64,000 nucleotides of DNA, from contig NZ_JASZYF010000004.1 of assembly GCF_030317115.1 (NCBI RefSeq), forward strand, positions 248,001 through 312,000. Reading direction: 5' to 3'. Below, piece after piece: positions 26,653 to 35,264 of the stretch. The notes under the pieces were generated by a model that worked only from the letters and a program-made list of their open reading frames with translations, was not told the DNA's origin and searched no databases. The stretch's first letter is position 1. Every line of letters begins with the position of its first letter. This DNA comes from Variovorax gracilis (GTDB lineage Bacteria > Pseudomonadota > Gammaproteobacteria > Burkholderiales > Burkholderiaceae_C). The translations under genes were made by a program, and so were the position numbers.

Positions 26653-28206
26653 TCAGGCCTGCAGGAACAGCCGGTACGCCGGGTTGGAAGTCTCTTCCAC
26701 GAAGGGATAGCCCAGCGCCTGGAGGAATTCGTCGAAGGCAGTGTTGTCCGCGCCGGGCACTTGCAGCCCGACCAGGATGCGCCCGTAGTCCGCGCCCTGA
26801 TTGCGGTAGTGGAACAGGCTGATGTTCCAGTTGGGCCGCAGGAGGCTCAGGAACTTCAACAGCGCACCCGGACGCTCGGGGAAGACGAAGCGCAGCAGGC
26901 GCTCGTCCTTCGCCAGCCCAGTGCGGCCGCCGACCAGATGGCGGATGTGCTCCTTGGCGAGTTCGTCGTGCGTGAGGTCGATGGCGCCGAAACCGTGCGC
27001 CACGAAGGTATCGGCGATCGTCTTCGATTCGCCGCGCGTGGTGGTTGTCAGGCCGACGAAGACGTGGGCCTCTTTCGAATCGCTGATCCGGTAGTTGAAT
27101 TCCGTCACGTTGCGCGATGCGCCCGGCAACTGGCCGACCAGTTCGCAGAAGCGGCGAAAGCTGCCGCGCTCCTCGGGAATCGTCACCGCGAAGAGCCCCT
27201 CGCGTTCCTCGCCGACCTCGGCGCGCTCCGCGACGAAGCGGAGGCGGTCGAAGTTCATGTTCGCGCCGCAGAGGATGGCCGCGTAGGTTTCGCCGCGCGT
27301 GCCGCGATCCTCGACGTATTGCTTGATCGCAGCCACTGCAAGCGCGCCCGCGGGCTCGACGATGCTGCGCGTATCGATGAACACGTCCTTGATGCCGGCG
27401 CAGACCGCGTCGGTGTCCACCGTGACGAACTCGTCCACGAGGTCTCGCGCGACACGGAAGGTCTCCTCGCCGACCAGCTTGACGGCGGTGCCGTCCGAAA
27501 AGAGGCCGACGTCGGGCAGCGTCACCCGCTCATCGGCGGCGACCGATTGCATCATCGCGTCCGAGTCGTTCATCTGCACGCCGATGACCTTGATCTCGGG
27601 ACGCACCGCCTTGATGTAGTTGGCCACGCCGGCGATCAGGCCGCCTCCGCCGATGGCGACGAACACGGCGTCCAGCGGGCCTTGATGCTGGCGGAGGATC
27701 TCCATCGCGATGGTGCCCTGGCCGGCAATGACATCCGGATCGTCGAAGGGGTGGACAAAGGTCAGCCCGTGCAGCTTCTGCTGCTTGACCGCATACCCGT
27801 ACGCGTCGGAGTAGCTGTCGCCGTGCAGATGCACTTCGCCGCCGAGGGCGCGAACGGCGTCGACCTTGAGTTGCGGCGTGGTCACCGGCATCACGACGAC
27901 CGCGCGGACACCCAGCTTGTGGGCGCTCAGGGCCACCCCCTGGGCATGGTTGCCGGCGGACGCGCAGATCACGCCCTTCGCGAGCTGTTCTTCGCTCAGG
28001 TGCACCATCTTGTTGTACGCGCCACGCAGCTTGAAGCTGAACACGGGTTGCTGGTCTTCGCGCTTGAGAAGCACGGTGTTGCCCAGCCTCGCACTCAGCG
28101 CGCGCGCCGGCTCGAGGGCCGATTCCACCGCCACGTCGTAGACGCGCGCGGTGAGGATTTTCTTCAAGTAGTCGGCAGGGGTGAGAGGCGTGGTCGGCGT
28201 GGACAT
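26653..28206 (-). CDS. ilvA: Threonine ammonia-lyase, biosynthetic
   Basis: A 517-residue PLP enzyme that deaminates L-threonine to 2-oxobutanoate, the first committed step to isoleucine. PLP lysine is Lys59 in FSFKLRGAYNKM; SAGNHAQGVAL and the glycine loop GGGGLIAGVA bind the cofactor. The C-terminal third holds two ACT-like regulatory domains (starting near FAVTIPEERGSFRRFCELVG and LRFVFPERPGALLKFLSLL), the sign of the isoleucine-inhibited biosynthetic form. Upstream lies a candidate small RNA with its own terminator, which might instead act as a leader of this gene. The stop is seven bases from the convergent gspC stop. Confidence 0.95.
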   Translation of the reverse strand: MSTPTTPLTPADYLKKILTARVYDVAVESALEPARALSARLGNTVLLKREDQQPVFSFKLRGAYNKMVHLSEEQLAKGVICASAGNHAQGVALSAHKLGVRAVVVMPVTTPQLKVDAVRALGGEVHLHGDSYSDAYGYAVKQQKLHGLTFVHPFDDPDVIAGQGTIAMEILRQHQGPLDAVFVAIGGGGLIAGVANYIKAVRPEIKVIGVQMNDSDAMMQSVAADERVTLPDVGLFSDGTAVKLVGEETFRVARDLVDEFVTVDTDAVCAGIKDVFIDTRSIVEPAGALAVAAIKQYVEDRGTRGETYAAILCGANMNFDRLRFVAERAEVGEEREGLFAVTIPEERGSFRRFCELVGQLPGASRNVTEFNYRISDSKEAHVFVGLTTTTRGESKTIADTFVAHGFGAIDLTHDELAKEHIRHLVGGRTGLAKDERLLRFVFPERPGALLKFLSLLRPNWNISLFHYRNQGADYGRILVGLQVPGADNTAFDEFLQALGYPFVEETSNPAYRLFLQA

Positions 28207-28252
28207 AGGGCCGCGATCATAGGCCCGTCGATGCAGGGGACGGAGCCCCAAG

Positions 28253-28342
28253 AAAAAAGCCCCGGGCCTTGCGGCTCGGGGCTAAATCCACCAATTGGGA
28301 GGGTGGAGGAGACAACCTGCGCACACGTGTCGGTGTGCAATG
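28253..28342 (-). ncRNA. Candidate small RNA 1 with anti-Shine-Dalgarno motif
   Basis: On the minus strand a promoter-like pair (TTGCAA, 16 bp, TATACT) is followed by a segment of about 90 nt. In order it holds UCUCCUCC (28312-28305), a hairpin with 6-bp stem UCCACC/GGUGGA and loop CUCCCAAUU, and a rho-independent terminator ending in six U. The same motif order recurs at about 52.0 kb. CU-rich motifs of this kind occur in the anti-SD (cuckoo/CcsR-type) small RNAs of proteobacteria. It ends 46 bases before the ilvA ATG, so attenuation of ilvA is an alternative. The 5' end is inferred from the promoter only. Confidence 0.55.
28258..28283 (-). terminator. Rho-independent terminator upstream of ilvA
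   Basis: Minus strand: AGCCCCGAGCC, loop GCAA, GGCCCGGGGCT with one A-C mismatch, followed by six U (28258-28253). It lies between any upstream minus-strand promoter and ilvA, so it terminates either a free small RNA or an ilvA leader. Confidence 0.85.
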
Positions 28343-28348
28343 AAATAA

Positions 28349-28376
28349 AGTATATCGACTGTTTGTTGCATTGCAA
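28349..28376 (-). promoter_or_regulatory. Sigma70-like promoter for candidate small RNA 1 (or ilvA)
   Basis: On the minus strand -35 TTGCAA (28376-28371), spacer 16 bp, -10 TATACT (28354-28349). The expected transcription start is near 28342. The -35 is part of a perfect palindrome. Confidence 0.55.
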
Positions 28377-28379
28377 CAA
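28363..28379. promoter_or_regulatory. Perfect 17-bp palindrome overlapping the -35
   Basis: TTGTTGCA-T-TGCAACAA, 8-bp half sites with a single central base. Its position over the -35 of the candidate small RNA promoter suggests a repressor site. A related but imperfect element (GTTGCA-CTGC-TGCAAC) lies between coq7 and the porin. Confidence 0.5.
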
Positions 28380-28456
28380 GCGAGTGGCGCTTTTTGAACA
28401 CTAAATCACGTCGATGAGAGTTTTTGGCCTTCATCGCGCGTCTGGAGTCAGCAAAG

Positions 28457-28906
28457 ATGGAATGCACAGTGAGTTGGACCGGCAACACCGGCACGCGATC
28501 GGCCATGGGATTCGTCGCCGAGACCGGCACGGGGCACGTCCTGATGATGGATGGAGCGCCCGACAGCGCAAAACCCGAAAACGGCGGGCAGAACCTGGCG
28601 CCCCGCCCGATGGAGACCCTTCTGGCGGGCACCGGAGGGTGCACGGCCTACGACGTGGTGCTCATCCTGAAGCGCGGACGCCATCAGGTGGAGCGTTGCA
28701 GCGTCAAGCTGACCAGCGAACGGGCGGAAAAGGATCCCAAGGTCTTCACCAAGATCCATATGCATTTCACCGTCGAGGGCAAGGGCATCCCGGCCGCTGC
28801 GGTGGAACGGGCGATTGCCCTGAGCCACGACACCTATTGTTCGGCCAGCGTCATGCTGGGCAAGACCGCGGAGATCACGACCAGCTTCGACCTGATCGAG
28901 GCCTGA
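28457..28906 (+). CDS. OsmC family protein
   Basis: A 149-residue OsmC/YhfA-like protein. Two redox cysteines are visible: one in TGGCTAYDVV and one in HDTYCSASVM. OsmC and Ohr proteins reduce organic hydroperoxides; the YhfA branch, with ALSHDTYCSAS at the C-terminus, is less well understood. The start MECTVSW is chosen because GGAG lies nine bases upstream; the frame is open to 28424 but that adds non-family residues. It probably forms its own unit. Confidence 0.88.
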   Translation: MECTVSWTGNTGTRSAMGFVAETGTGHVLMMDGAPDSAKPENGGQNLAPRPMETLLAGTGGCTAYDVVLILKRGRHQVERCSVKLTSERAEKDPKVFTKIHMHFTVEGKGIPAAAVERAIALSHDTYCSASVMLGKTAEITTSFDLIEA

Positions 28907-28940
28907 TCCAAGCCTGATCGCGGGCGGGCGCTGCGGCCGC

Positions 28941-29570
28941 TCAGATGCGATGGGCGACCGTCGTCATGACCCGGGAGGCCATGCGCATCATCGCCTTCGC
29001 GGGCCCGGGCAGCTCCGTCGCGCCTGCACTCCACGCCTGCGCGGCGTGACGCGCCTCGTCGAGTTTCATCTGATTGATGACGGCCCGCGATGCGGTATCG
29101 CCCGCCGGCAGACGGTCGAGGTGGCCGTCGAGGTGGGCCTCGACCTGGCGCTCGGTCTCGGCCACGAAGCCGAGGCTCAAGGAATCCCCCAGCCGGCCCG
29201 CCACGAGACCGAGGCCGAAAGCACCCAGGTACCAGACCGGATTCAGCACCGACGCGTGGGCGCCGAGTTCGTCGAGCCGCTGTTGTGTCCAGGCCAGGTG
29301 ATCGGTCTCTTCGCGCGCCGCATCGCTGAAGTGCATCCGCAGCGCCGGATCCCTGGTGACGGCCGCTTGCGCTGTATACAAGGCTTGCGCGCAGACCTCT
29401 CCGACGTGGTTCACACGCATCAAGGCCCCGGCTTCCCGCCGTTCGGCTTCGGTCAGCGTCCCTGCCGGCGTTGCGGCTGCTGGAGCTTCCCTGGTTGCAT
29501 GCGGCTTGGCGAACAGGGTGCGCAGCGCCGCGTCTGCCACGGCCAGAACGGAGTCAAGAGATCGGGTCAT
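28941..29570 (-). CDS. coq7: 2-polyprenyl-3-methyl-6-methoxy-1,4-benzoquinone monooxygenase Coq7
   Basis: A 209-residue diiron hydroxylase of ubiquinone biosynthesis, associated with the inner membrane. Iron ligands are seen in [34 protein letters not shown] and KLDEARHA. The long N-terminal tail (about 40 residues, Ala-rich) is usual in Burkholderiales homologues. The start at 29570 gives [17 protein letters not shown]; the open frame continues upstream to 29819 with no family match. It is divergent from the porin across a 283-base gap. Confidence 0.93.
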   Translation of the reverse strand: MTRSLDSVLAVADAALRTLFAKPHATREAPAAATPAGTLTEAERREAGALMRVNHVGEVCAQALYTAQAAVTRDPALRMHFSDAAREETDHLAWTQQRLDELGAHASVLNPVWYLGAFGLGLVAGRLGDSLSLGFVAETERQVEAHLDGHLDRLPAGDTASRAVINQMKLDEARHAAQAWSAGATELPGPAKAMMRMASRVMTTVAHRI

Positions 29571-29654
29571 GGTCCGATTGGACCCGAAACACAGAAAGTC
29601 ACAACTCTCGGGACGATTCCTTTCACATAGTGGTGTTGGAAAGCGCGCAGAACC

Positions 29655-29677
29655 TTTGTTGCACTGCTGCAACGAAA
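29655..29677. promoter_or_regulatory. Imperfect palindrome in the coq7-porin gap
   Basis: TTTGTTGCA, spacer CTGC, TGCAACGAAA. The inner arms GTTGCA/TGCAAC are perfect and match those of the palindrome at 28363-28379, with a different spacer length. It lies about 35 bp upstream of the likely porin -35. Confidence 0.4.
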
Positions 29678-29711
29678 CGCCCTGGACACCCGTGTTTTCG
29701 GGCGAATTGTT

Positions 29712-29740
29712 TTGCCCTTGCGAACCGGCTCTGGTGCAAT
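29712..29740 (+). promoter_or_regulatory. Possible porin promoter
   Basis: TTGCCC (29712-29717), a 17-bp spacer and TGCAAT (29735-29740). This would give an mRNA leader of about 105 nt before the porin ATG at 29854. The rest of the 283-base coq7-porin gap shows a strong purine tract AAAAGGAGG near 29756 that is not followed by a credible start codon. Confidence 0.4.
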
Positions 29741-29853
29741 AGCGACAACTTCCCAAAAGGAGGTTGGCCCGGGGTCCGGTGGGAGCACAAAAGTGCCAGT
29801 CACGGTGAGCCCTTCGCACCGGAGCCCTATGTTTAACCTTGGAGAAACTTGCA

Positions 29854-31155
29854 ATGAAAAAATCTCTAGTTGCCCTGGCTGCTCTGGCTGTCGCCGGCGT
29901 CGCCTCGGCTCAGTCGTCTGTCACGTTGTTCGGCGTGGTTGACGCCGCTGTCAGCGGCTATTCCAACAAGACTGAAGACCTCTTCGGCAACAGCGTCACG
30001 ACGAAGGCCACCAAGCTGACCAACTCGGGCTACAACTCCAGCCGTCTGGGCTTCCGTGGTACGGAAGACCTCGGTGGTGGCCTGGCAGCCAGCTTCTGGC
30101 TCGAAGCCGGTATCAACAACGACGACGGCACCGGCCAAACGATCTCCGGCCTCGGCCCGACGGCCCAAGGCGGTGGCGGCCTGACGTTCAATCGTCGTGC
30201 AACGGTCAGCCTGTCTGGCGCATTCGGTGAAGTCCGCCTCGGTCGTGACTACACCCCGACGTTCTGGAACGACACCGTGTTCGATCCGTTCGGCACCAAC
30301 GGCGTCGGTACCAACCTGATCTCGACGGCCAACGGCTACAACAGCGGCAACGCGTCGAACAGCGGCTTCACGGTGAACAACCAGTACGTTCGCTCCAGCA
30401 ACTCGATCGGCTACTTCCTGCCGCCGAACCTGGGTGGCTTCTACGGTCAGTTCATGTACGCCTTCAACGAGAAGGCCAGCCTGGATCCGGGCGTGCTGAT
30501 TCAGCCGACCATCCCTGCCGGCGCTATCTTCAATGACTCGCGCTCTGGCCGTTACATCGGTGGTCGCGTTGGCTACGCCAACGGCCCGCTGGATGTCGCG
30601 ATCTCCTACGCTGAAACGACCCTGGCCAGCCAGTTCTACCAAGGTACCACCTCGAAGCTTGATTCGGGCAGCATCGGTGCTTCGTACGACTTCGGCGTCG
30701 TGAAGCTGTTCGGTGAATACGCCAAGTCGGACACGAAGTTCGACTCGTCGGCAATCACCGTTGCCAATGCGTTCGGCATCCGCGAACCCGGCGCTGACGG
30801 TTGGCTGCTCGGCGTGACCGTGCCGGTCGGCCCTGGCCTGATCCGCGCTGCTTACTCTGCAGTGGACTACAAGAACACGACGCCTCGCGCACAAGTGTTC
30901 GGCCTGGAAGAACCCAAGGCTAGCAAGTGGGCCCTCGGCTACGTGCACAACCTGTCGAAGCGCACGGCTCTGTACGCAACGGTGGCTTACATCGACAACA
31001 AGAATGGCTCTGACCTGACCATCGGCAACAGCCCCGAGTACTTCGGCAATGCCCCGGCCACGCTGCCCACCGGCGGTGCAAACCCGCTGTTCGTGCCTAA
31101 CCTGACCCCGAAGAGCTCCATGGGCTACGACTTCGGTATCCGTCACGCTTTCTGA
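29854..31155 (+). CDS. Gram-negative porin, outer-membrane trimeric channel
   Basis: A 433-residue precursor. A 20-residue signal peptide ([20 protein letters not shown]) is followed by [18 protein letters not shown], the typical first strand of betaproteobacterial general porins. Later blocks ([27 protein letters not shown]) fit the PF13609-type 16-strand barrel, which ends in a C-terminal Phe (IRHAF) as needed for barrel assembly. GGAG lies nine bases before the ATG. Its codon usage is less GC-biased at third positions than its neighbours, consistent with high expression. A strong terminator follows. Confidence 0.95.
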   Translation: MKKSLVALAALAVAGVASAQSSVTLFGVVDAAVSGYSNKTEDLFGNSVTTKATKLTNSGYNSSRLGFRGTEDLGGGLAASFWLEAGINNDDGTGQTISGLGPTAQGGGGLTFNRRATVSLSGAFGEVRLGRDYTPTFWNDTVFDPFGTNGVGTNLISTANGYNSGNASNSGFTVNNQYVRSSNSIGYFLPPNLGGFYGQFMYAFNEKASLDPGVLIQPTIPAGAIFNDSRSGRYIGGRVGYANGPLDVAISYAETTLASQFYQGTTSKLDSGSIGASYDFGVVKLFGEYAKSDTKFDSSAITVANAFGIREPGADGWLLGVTVPVGPGLIRAAYSAVDYKNTTPRAQVFGLEEPKASKWALGYVHNLSKRTALYATVAYIDNKNGSDLTIGNSPEYFGNAPATLPTGGANPLFVPNLTPKSSMGYDFGIRHAF

Positions 31156-31194
31156 TCTGACGCTGGCGTAAGCCAGTATCAAGGGAAGTTCTTG

Positions 31195-31226
31195 AAGCCA
31201 TCCGATGCAAGTCGGATGGCTTTTTT
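31195..31226 (+). terminator. Rho-independent terminator of the porin gene
   Basis: AAGCCATCCGA, loop TGCAAG, TCGGATGGCTT, merging into six T (31221-31226). The perfect 11-bp stem and U-tract make this a confident terminator 40 bases after the porin stop. Confidence 0.92.
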
Positions 31227-31316
31227 CATTGGGGCGCCGCGAGCGAGGCCCCCGGGGAACTCCCGCATGGGCACGCAGCTTGCTCTGCTAGCATCGTTGA
31301 AAACTTCGCTTGCTGA

Positions 31317-32297
31317 ATGATCGCTTTCGTACTGCGCCGCCTGATCCAAGCCGTCATCGTGATGGTCGCGGTTGCCTTCATCGCCTTCCTTCTCTTCCAG
31401 TACGTGGGTGATCCGGTGGTGTTCCTGCTGGGCCAGGACGCCAAGCCCGAGCAGATCCGGGAGCTTCGCGAAGGCCTCGGTCTCGACAAGCCCTTCTTCG
31501 TGCAGTTCTGGCACTTCCTCGTGAATGCCGCGCAAGGTGAGTTCGGCCTCAGCTTGCGACAGGGCGCGAAGGTGTCGCGCCTGATTGGTGAACGCTTCCC
31601 CGCCACGCTCGAACTTGCGTTGGTGGCAGCGGTGCTCGCGCTGGCCATCGGTATCCCCATGGGCGTCTACACGGCGCTGAGGCGCGGCAGCTTCATGAGC
31701 CAGGTGTTCATGACGATCTCGCTGCTCGGTGTCTCATTGCCGACCTTCCTGATCGGCATCCTGCTGATCCTCGTCTTCGCCGTACTGCTCGGCTGGTTCC
31801 CGAGCTTCGGACGCGGCGACACCGTGCAGATCGGCTGGTGGAGCACCGGCCTGTTGAAGGCGGACGGCTGGCTTCACATCGTGTTGCCCGCAGTCACACT
31901 CGCTATCTTCCAGCTCACGTTGATCATGCGGCTGGTGCGCGCGGAGATGCTCGAAGTGCTCCGTACCGACTACATCAAGTTCGCTCGTGCGCGCGGCCTG
32001 TCGGATCGTGCGATCCATTTCGGGCATGCGCTGAAGAACACGCTGGTGCCCGTCATGACGATCACCGGCCTCCAGCTCGGTGGCCTGATCGCATTCGCGA
32101 TCATCACGGAATCGGTGTTCCAGTGGCCCGGCATGGGCCTGCTGTTCATCCAGGCCGTCACTTTTGCCGACATCCCCGTGATGGCGGCCTACCTGTGCCT
32201 CATCGCACTCATCTTCGTCGTCATCAATCTCGTGGTCGATCTGCTCTACTTCGTCGTCGACCCGCGGTTGCGTATTGGCAACGCTGGAGGTCACTGA
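31317..32297 (+). CDS. ABC transporter permease, DppB type
   Basis: A 326-residue inner-membrane permease. It starts MIAFVLRRLIQAVIVMVAV, typical of DppB/OppB, has about six membrane helices and the conserved cytoplasmic loop DYIKFARARGLSDRAIHFGHALKNTL that contacts the ATPases. It is the first gene of a six-gene unit coding for a peptide/opine/nickel-type ABC importer. Its TGA overlaps the ATG of the amidohydrolase by one base (TGATG). Confidence 0.93.
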   Translation: MIAFVLRRLIQAVIVMVAVAFIAFLLFQYVGDPVVFLLGQDAKPEQIRELREGLGLDKPFFVQFWHFLVNAAQGEFGLSLRQGAKVSRLIGERFPATLELALVAAVLALAIGIPMGVYTALRRGSFMSQVFMTISLLGVSLPTFLIGILLILVFAVLLGWFPSFGRGDTVQIGWWSTGLLKADGWLHIVLPAVTLAIFQLTLIMRLVRAEMLEVLRTDYIKFARARGLSDRAIHFGHALKNTLVPVMTITGLQLGGLIAFAIITESVFQWPGMGLLFIQAVTFADIPVMAAYLCLIALIFVVINLVVDLLYFVVDPRLRIGNAGGH

Positions 32298-33550
32298 TGA
32301 CTGAGCTTCGTCTGCAAGCAGCGGGGAGGGCGTTCGCCCACATCGCCCGCTTCTATCCTGAAATCACCGCGTTCCGTCGCGACCTGCACGCGCATCCCGA
32401 GCTCGGTTTCGAGGAGGTCTATACCTCCGGCCGCGTGCGGGAGGCGCTGAGGGCCTGCGGCGTCGACGAGATCCATACCGGCATCGGCAAGACCGGCGTC
32501 GTGGGCGTGATTCGCGGCGCTTCCACGGCGAGCGGCCGCATGATCGGCCTGCGCGCGGACATGGATGCCTTGCCGATGTGCGAGGACAACGACTTCCCCT
32601 GGCGCTCCGCCAAGAACGGCCTCATGCACGGCTGCGGCCATGACGGGCACACAGCCATGCTGGTCGGCGCGGCGCGCTACCTCGCTGAGACCCGCAACTT
32701 CGACGGCACCGCCGTCCTGATCTTCCAGCCGGGCGAAGAAGGCTTCGCCGGCGCGCGAGTGATGATCGAGGACGGCCTCTTCGATCAATTCCCCGTCGAT
32801 TCGGTCTACGCCATGCACAACTGGCCGGGCATGCCGGCCGGCACGGTGGGCATCAATCGCGGTGCGATGATGGCGGCGGCCGATCGCATCACGATCGAAG
32901 TCACGGGCAAGGGCGGCCACGGCGCGCATGCCTACCTGACGGTCGATCCGGTCGTGGTGTCCGCGCACATCATCACCGCGGTGCAGAGCATCGTCTCGCG
33001 CAACGTGCGACCGATCGATGCGGCCGTGATCAGCATCTGCGCAGTCAGCGCGGGGGACCTGGGCGCGATGAGCGTAGTGCCGGGCAAGGCCACGCTGGTC
33101 GGCACGGTGCGCACATTCAGCTCCCGGGTGCAGGAGCAGGTCGAGCGCCGGTTGGCGGAACTGTGCGCCGCAGTCGCTGCCGGTTTTGGCGCCACGGCCC
33201 ACGTCAAGTTCGAGCGCATCTACCCCGCGACCATCAACACCGCGCCGGAAGCGATGTTCGCCGGCGACGTCGCGCAATCGCTGGTGGGCGCGCACAACGT
33301 CGAGCGCAACATGGAACCCAGCATGGGCGCGGAAGATTTCTCCTTCATGCTGCAGAAGAAGTCCGGCGCCTATCTGCGCATTGGCCAGGACGCCCGGGGC
33401 GGCGCCTTCCTGCACAACAGCCGGTATGACTTCAACGACGAAATCCTGCCGCTCGGCGCCGCGTTGCATTCGGGCCTGATCGAGCAGGGCATGCCGCTGG
33501 CCGCTGCGGCCCAGAAACCCAAAAACAAGATCGCCTCGACAGCGTCTTGA
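32297..33550 (+). CDS. M20 family amidohydrolase/metallopeptidase
   Basis: A 417-residue M20D-type enzyme of the hippurate/N-acyl-amino-acid hydrolase group. The metal site is seen in GLMHGCGHDGHTA (His111, Cys113, His115) and QPGEEGFAGA (the general base Glu pair); DLHAHPELGFEE at the N-terminus and MGAEDFSFML near the C-terminus are hallmarks. It lies inside the transporter operon between the first permease and the binding protein, so it probably hydrolyses the imported amide or peptide. No signal peptide is present, so it acts in the cytoplasm. Confidence 0.92.
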   Translation: MTELRLQAAGRAFAHIARFYPEITAFRRDLHAHPELGFEEVYTSGRVREALRACGVDEIHTGIGKTGVVGVIRGASTASGRMIGLRADMDALPMCEDNDFPWRSAKNGLMHGCGHDGHTAMLVGAARYLAETRNFDGTAVLIFQPGEEGFAGARVMIEDGLFDQFPVDSVYAMHNWPGMPAGTVGINRGAMMAAADRITIEVTGKGGHGAHAYLTVDPVVVSAHIITAVQSIVSRNVRPIDAAVISICAVSAGDLGAMSVVPGKATLVGTVRTFSSRVQEQVERRLAELCAAVAAGFGATAHVKFERIYPATINTAPEAMFAGDVAQSLVGAHNVERNMEPSMGAEDFSFMLQKKSGAYLRIGQDARGGAFLHNSRYDFNDEILPLGAALHSGLIEQGMPLAAAAQKPKNKIASTAS

Positions 33551-33580
33551 GTCTTTCCAACCCCCGAGGAGTGCTTTCCC

Positions 33581-35164
33581 ATGAGTCTGAAGAAAAGTAT
33601 GGTTGCGGTAGCGGTCCTGTCCATCCTGGCGGCCACGAGCTTGATGGCCGGCGCGCAAACCATCCGCATCGCGAATCAGGGCGATGCGCTCTCTCTGGAC
33701 CCGCACTCGCTCAATGAGTCGCTCCAACTGAGCACGACCGCCAACGTCTACGAGATGCTGGTGGGACGCAACAAGGACCTGAGCCTGGCACCGTTGCTGG
33801 CTACGAGCTGGAAGCAGACATCGCCGACCGTCTGGCGCTTCGAGCTGCGCAAGGGCGTGCAGTTTCACAACGGCACGCCGTTCTCGGCCGACGACGTCGT
33901 GTTCAGCTTCAAGCGCGCAGCGGGCGAGGGCTCGGACATGCAGGGCGCCACTACCGATATCAAGGAAGTGCGCAAGGTGGGCGATCTCGCGGTCGAGATC
34001 GAAACCCGTGGCCCCTTCCCGATCCTCCCCGACGTGATCTCGCAACTGATGATCATGAGCAAGAAGTGGTGCGAGGAAAACCAGGCGACCCGGCCGGTCG
34101 ATCGCCGCAAGGGCATCGAGAACACCGCGTCGTTCAAGGCCAACGGCACCGGACCCTTCCGCGTGCGCGAGCGCCAGCCCAATGTCCGCACGGTCTTCGT
34201 ACGCAACAACAACTACTGGGGCAAGATCGAAGGCAACGTCCAGGAAGTCGTCTTCACGCCGATCGCCAATCCTGCGACACGTGTCGCCGCGTTGATCTCG
34301 GGCGAGGTCGAGGTGATGGAGCCGGTGCCGGTGCAGGACGTTGCGCGCGTCAACGCGAGCCCGAACGCACGCGTGATCGCCGGCCCCGAGTTGCGGACCA
34401 TCTTCCTCGGCATGGATCAGAAGCGCGACGAACTCCTGTACTCCAGCGTGAAGGGCAAGAACCCGTTCAAGGACAAGCGCGTCCGCCAGGCCTTCTACCA
34501 GGCCATCGACATCAACGGCATCCAGCGCACCGTGATGCGCGGCGCCTCGCGACCCACTGCGCTGATGGTGGGCCCGGGCATCAACGGCTGGACTGCGGAG
34601 CAGGACAAGCGGCTGCCCTATGACGTCGAAGCGGCGAAGAAGCTGATGGCCGATGCGGGCTATCCCAACGGCTTCGAGGTGACGATGAACTGTCCGAACG
34701 ACCGCTATGTCAACGACGGCCAGATCTGCCAGGGCGTGGCGGCCAGCCTCGCGAAGATCGGCGTCAAGATCAACCTCGCGGCCGAGACCAAGGGCACGTA
34801 CTTCCCGAAGATCCTGCGGCGCGACACCAGTTTCTACCTGCTCGGCTGGACCCCGACCACCTATGACTCGCACAACGCGCTCAGTTCGCTGATGGCCTGT
34901 GTCGACGACAAGGGAACCGGCCAGTTCAACCTCGGCGCCTACTGCAATCCGAAAGTCGACGAGCTGACCAAGAAGATCCAGTCGGAGACCGACAAGCCCA
35001 AGCGCGACGCGATGATCAAGGAGGCCTTCACGATCCATGCCGACGACGTGGGCCACCTGCCTTTGCACCAGCAGTCGCTGGCATGGGGCGTAAGCAAGAA
35101 GGTCGAACTGACCCAACTCGCCGACAACTGGATGATGTTCAAGTGGATGAGCATCAAGCCGTGA
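33581..35164 (+). CDS. ABC transporter substrate-binding protein, DppA/SBP_bac_5 type
   Basis: A 527-residue periplasmic binding protein. It has a signal peptide (MSLKKSMVAVAVLSILAATS, cleaved after AGA) followed by QTIRIANQGDALSLDPHSLNE, the usual start of the mature family 5 protein. Conserved blocks include FHNGTPFSADDVVFS and NNNYWGK. It delivers peptides, opines or similar ligands to the permeases of the same operon. GAGG lies upstream of the ATG, 30 bases after the amidohydrolase gene. Confidence 0.93.
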   Translation: MSLKKSMVAVAVLSILAATSLMAGAQTIRIANQGDALSLDPHSLNESLQLSTTANVYEMLVGRNKDLSLAPLLATSWKQTSPTVWRFELRKGVQFHNGTPFSADDVVFSFKRAAGEGSDMQGATTDIKEVRKVGDLAVEIETRGPFPILPDVISQLMIMSKKWCEENQATRPVDRRKGIENTASFKANGTGPFRVRERQPNVRTVFVRNNNYWGKIEGNVQEVVFTPIANPATRVAALISGEVEVMEPVPVQDVARVNASPNARVIAGPELRTIFLGMDQKRDELLYSSVKGKNPFKDKRVRQAFYQAIDINGIQRTVMRGASRPTALMVGPGINGWTAEQDKRLPYDVEAAKKLMADAGYPNGFEVTMNCPNDRYVNDGQICQGVAASLAKIGVKINLAAETKGTYFPKILRRDTSFYLLGWTPTTYDSHNALSSLMACVDDKGTGQFNLGAYCNPKVDELTKKIQSETDKPKRDAMIKEAFTIHADDVGHLPLHQQSLAWGVSKKVELTQLADNWMMFKWMSIKP

Positions 35165-35171
35165 ACGCGTG

Positions 35172-35235
35172 AGCTTTCCACGCTCCCGCACTTCGCGTCG
35201 TGGCTGCCCCCGAGGGGGCAGCACGGCGCCGGCCT
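35172..35235 (+). repeat. Dispersed intergenic repeat, copy B
   Basis: The 100-base gap between the binding protein and the DppC-type permease contains CGCACTTCGCGTCG followed by a hairpin CTGCCCCC-GA-GGGGGCAG. Copy A lies at 15206-15262 in the other orientation. The hairpin in the transcript may weaken expression of the downstream permease and ATPase genes relative to the binding protein. Confidence 0.65.
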
Positions 35236-35264
35236 GATCCTGCGGCATCTCCTTCCGCCTCCCG

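Noticed and set aside
28282..28644. Leader peptide ending Asn-Trp-Trp-Ile ahead of the ilvA-side terminator
   Set aside because: An attenuator for a threonine/isoleucine enzyme should have Thr, Ile, Val or Leu codon runs next to the hairpin. This frame lacks them and has no ribosome-binding site, so a peptide-controlled attenuator is unlikely.
29756..29800. Strong AAAAGGAGG tract in the porin leader as the start of a small gene
   Set aside because: The only close start is a TTG directly adjoining the tract with no spacing, giving 14 residues; not credible.
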